Below are positions 13,041 to 25,769 of a stretch of DNA of 64,000 bases, in pieces. Numbering within the stretch: position 1 is the stretch's first letter; every line of letters begins with the position of its first letter. The notes beneath the pieces were generated by a model. It was not told the DNA's origin, made no database searches, and saw nothing but the letters and a program-made list of their open reading frames with translations. The stretch covers positions 876,193,594-876,257,593 of the forward strand of contig NC_081409.1 in assembly GCF_030272615.1 (NCBI RefSeq). Reading direction: 5' to 3'. The stretch is from Cryptomeria japonica (taxonomy: Eukaryota > Streptophyta > Pinopsida > Cupressales > Cupressaceae). The position numbers and the translations under genes were made by a program.

Positions 13041-13364
13041 GATTTACTGCCCATTATAGGGAAACTTTAGGCACTGATGATATGTTGATGGAACAACTTG
13101 TATATCATGTATCCAGGGTCTTCCCAAGAGTATGGTGTATGATAAGTCCAAGTCTAGAACTTGGCATGCTGTATCTTTCTTTAAAGGTCCCACTCTGATG
13201 GGTAACATCAAAATTCCTTTAGAGGAACGCTCTTCTTCATCATAGGCTTTGATGGTGATCTTTTTTTGGGGATCAACTGCATCTTTTGAATAACCTAGAG
13301 CACGAACTAGACTAAAAGAGCAAATGTTTAAGCCAGCTCATCCATCTATTAGGACACGTTTAAC
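13041..13364 (-). pseudogene. Gypsy aspartic protease (broken)
   Basis: In the minus strand, in frame with gag, the sequence reads VLIDG, then a TGA, then AGLNICSFSLVRALGY, and later LPIRVGP and ILLGRPWIHD. This is the retropepsin fold: DG[G/A] active site, the hydrophobic core and the ILGRPW motif. The third residue of the active-site loop is a TGA stop (about 13340). Two more stops lie near 13364 and 13046. The order gag, protease, RT is as expected for Ty3/gypsy. Confidence 0.75.
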
Positions 13365-15337
13365 TCACATCTTATGAATGATGACTTCGATATGCAAGGG
13401 AGCATTATGGGGATGTTGCAAGGACATGTCGTCTTCTTTGGTGAATGATAAGCAATGAGGGGTTGTGAGGTATCCCACCATGGTTTGGAATTGATCTATA
13501 TCAAGATCTTTGAACACTGTTGTATCTACTAATGCTCTTTCAAGAATTTCTTTGTGTGTAGGTGAAAGCTTTAAAAGTTTTAAGATGGATATTTGTGCTA
13601 GCGTTTTCTGCAATTGTTCCACTAGATTATATTGTTTTGCAATGGATGACATGTTAGTGGTAGGACCCGACAAAACAACTTTAGCTTTGCTTCTTGTGAT
13701 AGCATGAGCAGGTTCTTGATTTTGCTTTTCTTTAACTACAATCACATTTACCACATTATCATATGTATGAGCGTAGTTTACCTTAGCTTTACCCTTATCA
13801 TTATTTGTTGCTGATGATTCACCCTTCTCATAGTTTGGAAGCGGAGTTTTAAAAGCTATATGAGATTCATTTTTTGTATGTCCATCCACAATTATTACTC
13901 CATTATCAATCAAATCTTGGATGACATGTTTCAACCACTGACGATTATTTGTGTGATATCCCTTGTTTTGATGGAAATCACAATAATGTTTATCATTCCA
14001 CCAAGGGGGTTTTACTTGAGGTTTGTAGTTCCTTCCTTCTGGAAAAGTAATCAATTTGTTTGCGAGAAGTGTCTTTAGTGCTGACCCAAGGGGTTCACCA
14101 ATGTTTGTCAATTGCCTTCGAAAGAAATTTTTGGTAGTTGCTTTTTGGTGATTGTTGTTTTGTTGAGCCATTGTTGAATGATTGGACAAATTAAAAACCG
14201 GTTGTTTTGGTTTCACATTGTTGTTATCCACTATCCCATTGTTGATGACATTATGATTTCTATTCCAAAACTTTGGCTTATCATTGTTGTTATTGTTGTT
14301 AGTGTTGTTAGGAGGGTTAACTCCTTCTTTGTATATTTTCAACTCACCCTTCTTTATCATGGCTTTCTCCATTTTGATTCCATTATCAATCATCTTTCCA
14401 AAAATTAGATGTCCTTGAATTTTTAGATGATAACTCATTTGATCATTTAGGTTGTCGATGAATATGTCCATTTTTTCATACTCTAGCACTGTACGAGGAT
14501 ATCGTGAAGCTAACCGTCTCCATCTCTGTAAAAATTTCATGAAAGGTTCTCCACTCTTTTGTTTGGCATTACATAGGTCTAGCATTGTTACTTCATGTTG
14601 TATGTTGTAAGAGTATTGTGAAACAAACTTATCCACCAATTTTGAGAATGATCTGATTCCAGGTGGAAGTTTGGAGAACCATTCCATAGCTAGTCCAATT
14701 AAGCTTTTTGGAAATAATCTCATCAAGTAGGTATCCTCATGTGTAAACTCCATACTCATTGTGCAAAATTCTTGTATATGATCTTGGGGGTCAGTGCTTC
14801 CATTATATTTTTTGTATCGAGGAGTTTCACAACCTATAGGAAATGGTATCATGTTTAGATTTTTGTTGAATGGATAAGGACAAATTTCTTGAAGTGAGTA
14901 TCTTCTAACATTTCCTCTCTGCATATCTTGAATTTGTGTTTGAAGTGTTTGTATTTGTTGTGTGAGAGTTGTGATAGGATTATCAACATGATTTGTTCTT
15001 GCATAACCATGATTTTGTATTCTAGGAGGATCTTGATCTCTTCTTGTATCATCTCTACCCCTTCTTGTATCCTCATTGTATTGAACGTTATTTGGAATTT
15101 CTATGTCATCCCTTTTGGGAATGTAAGTTTCCTCATTGGTTCTGGCGTTACTAGGAATTGACATGTCATTAATTTTGAGACCAAAAATATCCTCATATTG
15201 TTCGTTATTAAGGGGGGGGGGGGGTCACTTCTCTTTTGTGTCAATTTGTTCACATCAAAATCTTGGGGGAGTGTAGCACCAAATTTTGCTAACATTAGGA
15301 AATAATTTTCTTTGTCTCCCTCCAATATTTTCTCCAT
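13365..15337 (-). pseudogene. Gypsy gag (frameshifted in a C-homopolymer)
   Basis: The main frame (15164-13365, 599 codons) has a retrotransposon gag capsid domain at residues about 110-280, with KKYNGSTDPQDHIQEF, AMEWFSKLPPGI and FVSQYSYNIQ. An Asn-rich stretch (about 290-330) follows, then a CDFHQNKGYHTNN segment that resembles a variant zinc knuckle. The N-terminus lies in another frame (15337-15225). The two are joined at a run of 13 C on the minus strand (15224-15212). A one-base change in this run would make the frame continuous, because coding-like sequence continues on both sides. Gag would form the particle and bind RNA. Its length of about 655 residues suits the Tat type. Confidence 0.85.
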
Positions 15338-16559
15338 AAATTAATCGAATTGAGGATCTTTTTTGATGTCTTTGACATCTTGTTCTATTATTTACTCTTC
15401 AACTTGTATTTCATTTTCGTGTTCGTTTCATGATAGAGGATGATAGATCTTGATGAGAAATTATGTTTCGAGTGATTAGTTTATCAAAGAGGGTGATAAT
15501 GCACTTTGAGATGTTAGATCTTGAACTTGTTGAAGGCGAATACTTGAAAATATTGAGGTGTCTATTTCTAGAATCCAATTTGACAGATGATAACTTGACC
15601 AAGCGAACCAAGAAGACAATCTAAGCACAAAATGACATGTATTAGGTGTTTATGCTCACTGTAAATTGACCAAGCAAATATGACAGATCTGAAAAAGACA
15701 TCCAAGAAGACAGTTCTGGACAGACAGAGACATAAATTCATACACCTTATACAACCCCGAACGACAATTTAGATAGGCTCATACGACAAACCATAAATTT
15801 TGCACGACAAAAGACAAACTCGTATGAGCTTTCTCATAGAACCAGACGACAAAAAATGACACAAAATTTTCTGCTAAAATGACTCATACGACAATTCCCA
15901 CTGGGCCAGATGATAACACAAAGTTTTCTGCTAAGATGACTTGCACAACAATTCTCACTGGACCAGACGATAAACTAGATGCCTCATACGACAAACTAAC
16001 AAACTCGTACGGCAGAGGATAGAACAAAGAAAAAAGCTTTTTTTGGATAGATTTTTGATTAATGAAGTTTGATGTTTTACTTATGTTTTCTAGTTTTTTT
16101 TAGATGTCTGATTTTCTATTTTAGGGACAAAGACACAACAAACACGTGATATGATAAGTGACCTCAAGCACAACATGCTAAACCCTAAGGAAGTTGGTTG
16201 AGAGAGAAAACCTTTGCTTGCAAACTTAGGTACACACCCAATAGCTAATTAGAATACAACCGCTGAGTCTCACACAATGGATTCTCAACACCGTATTATC
16301 TGACTTCAAACGCTAATGGGGGCACGATATGGCAAGTGTCTTGGGAGAGTTACTATCTCTCTTGCACAAATATTATCCCCCTTTCGGAGGTGAATCAACT
16401 AGCTTCTAATTTTAATAGGAACTAGTAAGGGATTTGTTCAGCGCGTCGGGGTATAAACTCATTTAAGAGGTCTCCCAGCCTTGAAAACCAAGGTTTGATA
16501 TACCCGAAGGTACAGAGGGGAGCAGAGGAAAACTTTAAGAAACCCCCCCCTTGGACAAG
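15338..16559 (-). other. 5' leader of the gypsy element, gag-proximal part
   Basis: No coding frame. The region repeats short CATACGAC / CGTATGAG words (15,770-16,010) that also occur next to the primer-binding site at 29,880-29,950. This suggests both belong to one leader now split by about 13 kb. A C-rich run (16544-16551) lies near the break. Confidence 0.5.
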
Positions 16560-19315
16560 GTGTAAAAACCTGGTGAAAGTCGTATAATTTTACTGGCGAA
16601 TTTTTGCGATTTACGGAGAAAAATAATAATCTCCATTGGCGAATTAGCCGTGATCGCTCAAAGTTTGTGAAAAATCCTGGCGAATTGTACTGTTTTTAAA
16701 ACCCAAAAAATTATTGCATGTGCAAATGGTAATGTTTTTAAAATCAGAAAAATATTTGCATTGGCAATTTCAACCTATTTTCAAACCATAAAAATAAAAT
16801 ATTGGCGATTTCATGCTATTTTCAAACCATAAAAATAAAATATTGGTGATTTCAAGCTATTTTCAAACCATAAAAATAAAATTTTGGCGATTTTAAGATA
16901 TTAACTTTAAGTAATTTAAACACATGGCTCACAGTCGTCAACTCTCTGCCTCTCACAGTCATCAACTCTCTGCCTCTCACAGTCGTCAACTCTCTCTATC
17001 TCCAACTCGCAAGCTGGAAATGCTAAGCCTTCTTAACCTCGAGATCTAGCGACTGAGGGAAACTGAACTGACACTTGCCAATTCTCGACCACAAATGTTA
17101 AGTCCTCGTCACTGCAGCGACTTGGAGATAGTGGTAACTTAAAAACTTTAACCCTTGTCGCGTACTCGCCAACATAAAACTGTTTATCTCAGACCAACTC
17201 GAGACCTCGCGACCAAAGCAATTTCAATAACAATCTCCAGTTCGGTAACATAAAACACTAACACCCAAAAAGCTAGAGACCTCACGATGTAAACCCAAAC
17301 CAACTTGTTGCCAACTCGCGGCTTGATCACATCTTCAGACATTTTACCTCGCGAGCTGGCGATAACCATAAAACTTAACCACAAACTATCTGGTCGCTAG
17401 CTCACAACCTAAAATTTTTAAGGCTTGGATGCTGACTCATTCCTGAGGGACTAGTTTGAAGTTTTCTCTTGAGTCGAGGTTGATTAGACAAGAGAGGATG
17501 ACGGTTTCAGAGGCATAAAGGATTTGATAGCTTCTGAGTTAGAGATGGGAGATCACGGATTTCTTTGAGAAATAAGAGCTCAGGTTGCTTGTTGTCAGGG
17601 ATTTTGAAGCAGAATTTGTCCAATCAAGGAGGAATAAAATCAAAACAAAATCATTCACAATAGATGAGCCTTAGCAGGATGCAGTGGATTTGATAGGCAT
17701 GATGATGACTTCTAGGAATCTAGAGTCTACAGTCATGTTGAAAACCACCAAAATGATAATTTTTCACGTGAATGCAGAATGAGCATCACCAAATGAAGTG
17801 TGAAAATGTTATAAATACAATGGAGTGGTGACTTAATTGGTAGAAGAGAAAATAAACCTTTTTCATTTTCTGAGAGTGGTTTTTTTCCTCAGAAAGGAAG
17901 ATGATGTTTGAGCAGGATCGTGCATGGAGTTGTACTTGTTGTGTGCTCTGTGAGAAGGATTGCCATAGGGGGTGTGAAAGCCTTTTTTGTCAAGAAGGGC
18001 CAAGCATGGCACATCCTCTGCTTCTACTTTGCCATAGGATGGCAAGGGGTTTGAAGAAGGAGCTCGCAGAGGAATGAAAGAAGGATTTGTTTGGGTGGGG
18101 AGTGGTAGCCAATCATCTTTGTGATGACGTGGAAGCTACAACCCCCCCCAACAGATTACATTTACCCTAAAGCTCTTGTTTCCACTTTCCCTGATTGTGG
18201 GCATGAAGGCTCAAGTTCCTCTTTCCATTTTCTCTGTTCCTAGGCATGAAGGCTTCCTCCTCAATTTGGAAACGATCTATTAGACTTGGACAGAACGTAA
18301 TATCTCACATTCCATCCGAAATGAAGGCATCAGGGTGATAATGGAATGGCTCAAGTAGTTTTGTAGGTTGTATAGTCATTGGGGTTCCTTTTCTGGTTCC
18401 AATAGTGATTCTAGACTCTAGGTGAAGGGAGCAAGTTGTATATTGTATAGTCATTACAGAGCAAATGAAAAGCATTTAGTGTCAAGCTTTGTCTATATAT
18501 GAATTTATTTTGTGTATAATTCTATCTCTTTCAAATGATTAGAATCATGAGATTTAATTTTTTTCATTTGTTTCATTGTTATGGTGTATGTAATTTTTCA
18601 TTTAATGCTTCCTAATCCTATTATGCCCAGGAATGCAAAATTTCTGTTAGTCTGGAATCATATTAAATAATTAAGGATTCACCTCATTGTAATTGGTGGG
18701 CAGATTATAGACAGTCACAGAACACCTCCATATATATTACATAAACATCAATAGCATATAAAATCATAAGAGTATTAAGAATGAAAGTATTAAACACCAC
18801 AATATATTATTAGATAGGAATACAATTATACAACATAATTAGTAAAACATCAAGACAACAGACTAGTGCCTTATCCCAGGGCATAGAGTCACTTGCAATT
18901 CAAGACAACCTGATAATAAACTTCAATAAGATTCATTTGCAGATAAATAGGAATGAAATTATGAATAATGCCATTACATACACTTACACAACCCAGATTC
19001 ATATGTAAACTGAAAAACCCTTGACCATTCCATTCACAGTGAAAACATAAATTCAACACAAAGACAATTGTGTGAAGATCGCATTGCTCAAACTGCAAAT
19101 GATATTGATATTATATTCATAATGATATCAGAAAGTAAATTCACAATGCGATTCAACTATGCACTTATCAAATTCTTGAACAATTGAGCTATTATAACTA
19201 TATTAATATAAGAGTTTTCAAGTTCAACATCATTGATCAATAAAAGTGGCACCCTCAACCTGAGGATTCAACAAGCTTAGGATTACTGTGAGGAATCTTG
19301 GGTAGCAACTTCAAC
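16560..19315. repeat. Repeat-rich segment without a gene; three kinds of short repeats
   Basis: A 41-bp unit (ATTGGCGATTTCA...) is repeated three times plus a partial copy at 16760-16900. A 24-bp unit (CTCACAGTCGTCAACTCTCT) is repeated three times at 16928-17000. From 17,000 to 17,420 there are many degenerate CTCGCGAGCTGGCGATAACC-like words, which recur at 24.0-25.3 kb. Several TGGCGAATT words (16,590-16,690) recur at 28.9-29.3 kb. 17,420-19,315 shows only short frames, and no gene is recognised. Confidence 0.55.
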
Positions 19316-22300
19316 CTAAGATTTCTTCTTTGGCTTTAGCATGGCTTGCCACCTGTCCACCTCTTTGTCTATTGGCCAACTGAATGCCTCTACCTCTTCC
19401 AACTTTGCAACTGAATCTGTCCATCTAGCATCTATAACTGCCCTGGACTCAACAATAAACTTTGCATGGTCAACCTCAACCTTGAACAGTGAATCAAGCA
19501 GACCGTTAAGGAAATCAACATCAACATGTTCATTTACATGCTTGATTATTTCTTCTTGCTCTAGAATCAAATCAAATTCGCTGGTCCAATCAGAAACTAA
19601 GTTCAAATCTCCATTACTACCATAAATTGAAGGCACCAATTTATTATAACCTTCCCCAAATGTCTGCAATTTTTCATTTATAAGCACATCCTTCCCTGTG
19701 AAAAATGCATAAGCTGCATTCATTACCTCCACCATGTCTTTAGTGTCACTGATCTTGGGAGGGAACTCGTCACTATACATCATTGCAGTATCTAGCTTAT
19801 CCATTAATCTGCTTCTTCCTGACCAAACATTGAACAAAGGTCCAAGAAAAGCGACAACCTCAGAGGATGTTTTGCTTGCCTCTTTCAAAGAAATGTCCAT
19901 ATCATGCACAACCATCAATTTGTCTTTCAATACACTAATCCTGTGTTTCAGAATTCCTGACACAATAGAGATAGCCTTGACATTTTGTTCCTTTTCAAGC
20001 TTTTTAATTTTCCTTGCGTATTCCTCCATTTTTGATGTCACATCGGCTGGTATTTCTTGTACTTGTTCTATAACCTGTATTGGAGGGGGCTCATTTGCAA
20101 TTTTTTCTTTCAACTCCACTAACTCTTCCTCCAAAGCGCCCTTCTTCATCAGTGTCTCTTCATATTTTTTAGACAATGCAATCAATTGGGTATATGTTTC
20201 TATGTATCTTCTTGACAAATCCTCTGTTTTTGATAAATTCATGAAAGAAACTTGAGTAAAAAATGAGGCAATCTCCATGTCAGTTGTGTTTTGCAAGTTC
20301 CAAATCATTCTATCAGCTTTCTTTTCTACTTGGATATTTAGAAGGTGGGGCTTTTGAGTGGAAGGAGCCAAAGATCAAGCAGCAAGTGTCTTTGACTTAG
20401 GATTAAATCCTGATCCTCTTATTACATCTCCAATTTCAAATTCAGTTCTAAACATTGCGTCCTCTTGCTTCCTAATCTGATCAATAATAAAAATAGACTG
20501 GATATCCCAGTCAGGCATCATAATCATACCAATACTCTTTATCAATTGTCTTGCCTGTTCCACAGATATTTCCTCCCTATTAGGATCATATTCCTGCAGT
20601 GCCTTGATGATCTCCTCTTTCTTTTCTTCATTTGCTTCCTCTATGATCAGATTTTGTTTTAATTGATTTTGTTTCAACCTTGTCAAAAAAAATTTAAATT
20701 CATTTGACTTAATAAAGTCATCATCTTTCATGAACTCATTTGACAACATCACACACTCATTAAAGCCTTGAGCAAGGGCTTCGTTTGTTTCTCCCTGTTC
20801 TTCATTCTGCCCTGCTTCTCTAAGATGTGTCCTTATTTGATGAAAGTAGTGTCCTTGTTCTGTAACAATTGTTCTAGCAGGGTCTCTCCTCACAATTGTC
20901 CCGACCTCAGTGGTTTTTTGTTTCTTTGCAGCTGGAACTCGGGTAGATTGAACTTCATCCCCACTCTCTACATCATCAACAGGCACACTAAGTGGCCTCT
21001 TGCCATGTGAAGAATGTCCATCTTGGGGGCCTTGCTGCTGAGCAGTCACTTCTAGAATTTGAGGCATTTGTTCCATCAGAGTTTCATATAAACTCAACAT
21101 TTTGTTAATCCTCTCCAGGTATGGGCTATCAGGGCAAAAACCTGAGAAACTAGGGTCAACAGCCAACAATTTTGCTTCAACTCTCATCAAATTTTTCCAT
21201 TTTCTTCTCCTTTCTTGTACTTCATCTTTTCTCAGCAAATTTCTAACCATGTCTTCATCATCCAATGGTTCATGGTCCTTTATTGTGGCCCAAGGTGTCA
21301 TTTTTGGCATTGCAACTTTAATAAATTGTTCTGGATCACAGAATCTAGAAACAACATTAACCAACCTATACTGTTTAAGGAAATTGTTTACTTCATCAAA
21401 GGAAATCCTACCAATGGTAAAATAAGACGCAACCCAAAGCCTAGGAAGAAAAGAACCCTTCCTGTGTTTATCAAGGTATTCTTTTTCAACTAGGGTCAAT
21501 TGCCAGATAAACTACATAAAGCAATCCTAATTGGAACAAATTTTGGTAAAATATGGGGAGGCTGAGGACACCCATAGACTCTCATCACAATAAAGTTATC
21601 AAAAAAATAAAAGTCCCCCCAATTATGTGAAATAGGCTAGTTTGGAACATATTGGTAAGGTCTCAAAACTCTCCTAACATTAATTGACAATCGTTCCCTA
21701 TTTATTCCTAGAATTTCCATAATTGGCGAAACAATCCAAATTTCAAAGAAAAGGAAAGAAGAATGGGGAGAACTACTGTCCCAAACCTGGGTCCATCTTT
21801 GTATTGGCATTAAGACATCGAATTCTTCTTTGAAAAGATCCAATTCTTTATCCACGAACTCAACATTATAGAACAAGATTAAATGCATCAGCAATGAATA
21901 ATGCTTGAATGTAGGGCTGGGTGCACCACTCTGAATTTCAACTAGAGCATTATGAATGTGTTCAACCACATAGCCCACATAATCATAATCTTTGTTAACA
22001 TGTGGGTGTTGAATGTCCATAGCCATCAACAGTAATTCAGCTGACACTGTTGAATCTCCATCAAAACCCAACACTCTACATAATCCATAGATTGTACAAT
22101 GCATATAATGGTGGAAAGGTGTGATGTCAAATGGTGGTTCAATACTCTCTGGAATTATAACCGGCTTCTTATTCACCCTAGGCATGTATCTGGGCATTGC
22201 ATGCTTCTTGATAACACCTTTGTATTTGTCATAATCCTCTACAATCCGCTCTAAATCTATATCTGTACATGCAACACCAGTAATATGGAAAGCTTCAACA

Positions 22301-22749
22301 AAGCTAGCTTTGTTAATTGAAACTAGGGAAAACTGGTTCTTTCTTCTAATTACCCTAGATACGGGGCAATAGCATTTGCCCAACTCTTTGATCAAATCCA
22401 CATCAACATACACATCTGGCACAATTAACTTTGCCATCTTTAAATCCCAAGGGTTTGACATCGGGACACCCTTAACCCTATTTTTCCAGAAATAATGAAA
22501 CATAGCAGAACCAGTCATATTAAGCATGGTAGGGTTTCTGCATTGGCTCCATAAATCTCTCTATGCCAAATGATTTGTATTCAAAGCAACGGAAGTCCCT
22601 GGCATCAAATCTACAAATTCATCTTTGTATTTCTTAACCATCGTTTCCTCAGTGGCACTGGCCTTGGAACCTCCAGGTCCACTTGCTCCACTTGTCGTGG
22701 CCTTGGGCTTGGGCTTGGAACCTCCAGTACCACTCGTCGCCTGACTCAT
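19316..22749 (-). pseudogene. Long broken ORF of unknown function (about 1,140 codons)
   Basis: Minus-strand frames 22749-22561, 22527-21637, 21499-20375 and 20371-19316 form one product. The first two frames are in register with each other, and so are the last two. The first junction is only a TAG (22561-22563). The second region has a TAG (21637-21639), a frame change near 21530 and a further TAG near 21508. The last junction is a TGA (20375-20377). The N-terminus is Gly/Ser/Lys-rich (residues 1-35). The middle is globular-looking (about 75-370, with PHYMHC-like aromatic patches). A charged, coiled-coil-like part follows (about 640-760 and 810-920). I recognise no domain. Codon-level coherence over 3.4 kb shows it once encoded a protein. 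It lies between leader halves of the gypsy element on the same strand, as the extra ORF1 of Ogre elements does, but it could equally belong to a nested element. Confidence 0.6.
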
Positions 22750-23049
22750 TTTAGTTGCAGGAGAAAAACTTAACCAATTTTCTGAAATTTTCTCACACCC
22801 AACACTCTGAATTCTCCAACGTTGTTGCAGAGCTCAATTCATTGGATTACCTTGAAGATAGAATGCATTAATGCAATTATACAAAACCTCGGCTTGATCA
22901 TGCAATTTATGGTATTTACTATTTGAATTTTGGGCGTCATCACTTCTCTCAAGTCTCAAGTCTCATTAATTGCCACACTTGCATGAACTAGCTAGTAGCT
23001 ACTGTGGCATAATGACATTAATTCAAACTTCAAACTGAAGTATGTAAGG
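22750..23049. other. Upstream flank of the long ORF, with a segment repeated at 24.5 kb
   Basis: GAATGCATTAATGCAATT (near 22862) and the CACTTCTCTCAAGT...CTAGCTAG segment (near 22940-22995) both recur at 24,490-24,600 in the opposite order. No coding sequence is seen. Confidence 0.5.
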
Positions 23050-23560
23050 AAGTAAAGTAGCGGAAACAACTTCCTACACTAACCTTGAGAGGAGGGTAAT
23101 GCAAAACTTTTTTAGATCATTATAACAGTTATAGAAAATAGAAATAGATATAATAGCAATCATACCACAACACAATGATTTACGTGGGGAAAACCCTTTC
23201 GGGAGAAAAACCCCACCCTCCAAAAGCAGCTCAATATTTTATTCAGCAATCAAAATAGATTACAACATACTTGCAGAGCAAGCTCTTCGCAGGAGTACCA
23301 CTAATCAGAGATTCAGAGGCAACTCAATAGCCATAAGACTCTTACACACAACCTCTATCTCACACACCTCATAAATAGGAGATACAATACAAGAAACCGT
23401 CAAACGGTATTACAAAACCATGGGCTAAAACCACCCAATAAGGTGTAGCCGACCTTATCTCCCTTCTAGATGCCCTATGACATGTTAAATCACACATCAA
23501 CACGTGTCGCTCCCTTTTACAGCTCATTTATGTATCCGATACAAATTATTTTTCCTATTT
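23050..23560 (-). repeat. Probable copia-type LTR fragment
   Basis: Contains GATTTACGTGGGGAAAACCC and a following GGGAGAAAAACCCCACC block. On the minus strand this reads as the GGGTTTTCCCCACGTAAATC block common near the 3' ends of plant copia LTRs. No clear termini or target duplication could be placed, so the boundaries are approximate. Confidence 0.4.
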
Positions 23561-23990
23561 CAGGAGTACAAACTTCCGGAGGCCATAACTTGAGAACCGG
23601 GTGTCCGATTGACGAACCGTTTGAAGCGCCGGAAAGCTCGCGAAGTGCTCTATCACCTCGTAACCTGCTTCGCCGGTTATGACAACTTTTCAGGGCGTTT
23701 CGGAGCCTCTAAAGTCCCCAAAATTAAGTTTAAACATTTTATTGCACCCCTCCAAGATGAAAACTTTAATATCTTCAAAACTAGCTGTGACCTTGCGACA
23801 CAACTTTACCGGAATGCTTATCTAGCCAACCAAAAGCTTCAGGGAGAGTTTCGCACCATTTCATGCTCAAATGAAAACTTACTATAAATAGTAACCTCAC
23901 ATAAATGCAAGGTTGAGACACCATTTTTCCCAACAAAGTACTCGAGCGAAATTTGAATTCATGCCCTTCTATTTGATTGGTGATTGGCAT
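23561..23990. other. Spacer, slightly GC-richer
   Basis: GC-richer than its flanks, with CCGGA/TCCGG words (23,575-23,720). Open frames are short and unrecognised. Confidence 0.35.
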
Positions 23991-24475
23991 TCAAAACTTT
24001 TACAGAACCCGACAAACAAGTCCATGTGTTAGCGAGTTATCGACAATGCTACCAAATCCTCTTAATCGCAAGCTCGCAACCCCTTTTACGAATCCTAAAA
24101 GAATCTCGCGAGTGAGTGACAACCGTTGATCTAACAAAACAACTTATTTCATCGCAAGCTCGCAACTAGAAACTTAACTTGACTTAAACCCTTGCGATCC
24201 CATGATAACAAGACACTTAACCGCCTTCGCATGCTCGCAACACTTTTTGACTTAAGACTTACAAACCCGCGAGCATGCGATGACCACAAAATCAGACCAA
24301 AACTTACCTGTCGCCAGATCTCAACTTAAAATGCTAAACAACTTCAAAACCTGTGAGCAAGTGACTTAACCACATCGCATGATCACAAATTAAAATGACT
24401 TAACCGCGAACACCTTGCGACCTTGCGATAACATAAAATCACACCCAGTCACAACCTCGCAACATAAAATGGTAT
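23991..24475. repeat. Long direct repeat, copy 1
   Basis: From CAAAACTTTTACAGAACCCG to CAACATAAAATGG. It matches 24619-25177 in the same order and orientation with a few percent differences and some indels. Internally it is full of CTCGCAAC / GCGAGC words, which suggests a satellite-like origin. Confidence 0.7.
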
Positions 24476-24618
24476 TTGGGCGCTGTCACTTCTCTCAAGT
24501 GACCAAGTCTCATTAACTGCCACACTTGCATTAACTAGCTAGTGTGGCATTAATTTAATTAAACTTATAGAATGCATTAATGCAATTGTACAAATGTCAA
24601 AATCTCAGCTCGATCGTG

Positions 24619-25177
24619 TCAAAACTTTTACAGAACCCGATAAACAAGTCCACGTGTCAATCCCCATCTTTAATTGCACACTCTCAACCGGTTATAACAA
24701 TCAGGAAAGGAACCAACGAGTTAGCGACAATGCTACCAAATCCTCTTGATCGTAAGCTCGCAACCCCTTTTACGAATCCTCATAGAATCTTGTGAGTGAG
24801 CGACAACCGTTGATCTAACAAAATAACTTATTTCATCGCAAGCTCGTAACTCGAAACTTAGCTCGACTTAAACCCTTGTGATCCCGCGATAACAAGGCAC
24901 TTAACCACCATCGCATGCTCGCAACACTTTTTGACTTAAGACTTACAAACCCGTGAGCATGCGATGACTACAAAATCAGACCAAAACTTACCTGTCGCCA
25001 GATCACAACTTAAAATGCCAAACAACTTCAAAACCTACGAGCAAGCGACGAAACCAACTAAGCTGCGATACCAACTACATCTCATGATAGCAAATTAAAA
25101 TGACTTAACCATGAACACCTCGCGACCATGTGACAACATAAAATCACACCCAGTTGCAACCTCGCAACATAAAATGG
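24619..25177. repeat. Long direct repeat, copy 2
   Basis: Second copy of 23991-24475, longer by two insertions (near 24,655-24,710 and 25,050-25,085). The same word family continues to about 25,340. It lies just downstream, on the minus strand, of the hAT remnant. Confidence 0.7.
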
Positions 25178-25769
25178 TCAAGTGCAAAACATCTTGCGAG
25201 CTAGTGACAACTAAAATCTCCCAGTACTCGCAAGCTTGCGACTTAAACTGACTTGATGATAAAGGACCTGCGAGCTAGCGATAACCATTAAACATGTCTG
25301 ACCAACCGTTTGACCACACTTGATGTTGACATAGACAAATAAATAGAGGAAAACTTAGATTTTCAACGCACGACAACTTCGGTTTACTAGCCAACTAAGA
25401 CAAAAAGCAAACACAAAACCCTAATCGCCATGAACATCATTTTAAGCATTTAATGTAGAACAATAGAAAGGTTCTAGCAGTAACAGTTATGCAATATGAA
25501 TGATTTTATGGATCTTGTGACACAAATTTGTTGCATTTCATGTTCAACATGTTACATAATGTGGAACCAAATACCAATTTACTAATAATTCAAATTCACA
25601 ATTAAAAATATGAAATAAGTATCCGTTCTACTTCTGATTGACAAATTCAAGGAATACAATATCAAAAATCATCAATGACAACTATAGTATTGCAATTTTG
25701 CAAATTGAAATTGTAATATGACTCAAGAATTGTAGTATAATTATAAATACCTATAAACTGACTGCTAAT
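25178..25769. other. Spacer downstream of the hAT remnant
   Basis: The first 160 bp continue the GCGAGCTAGCGA word family. The rest is AT-rich with no gene. Confidence 0.4.
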
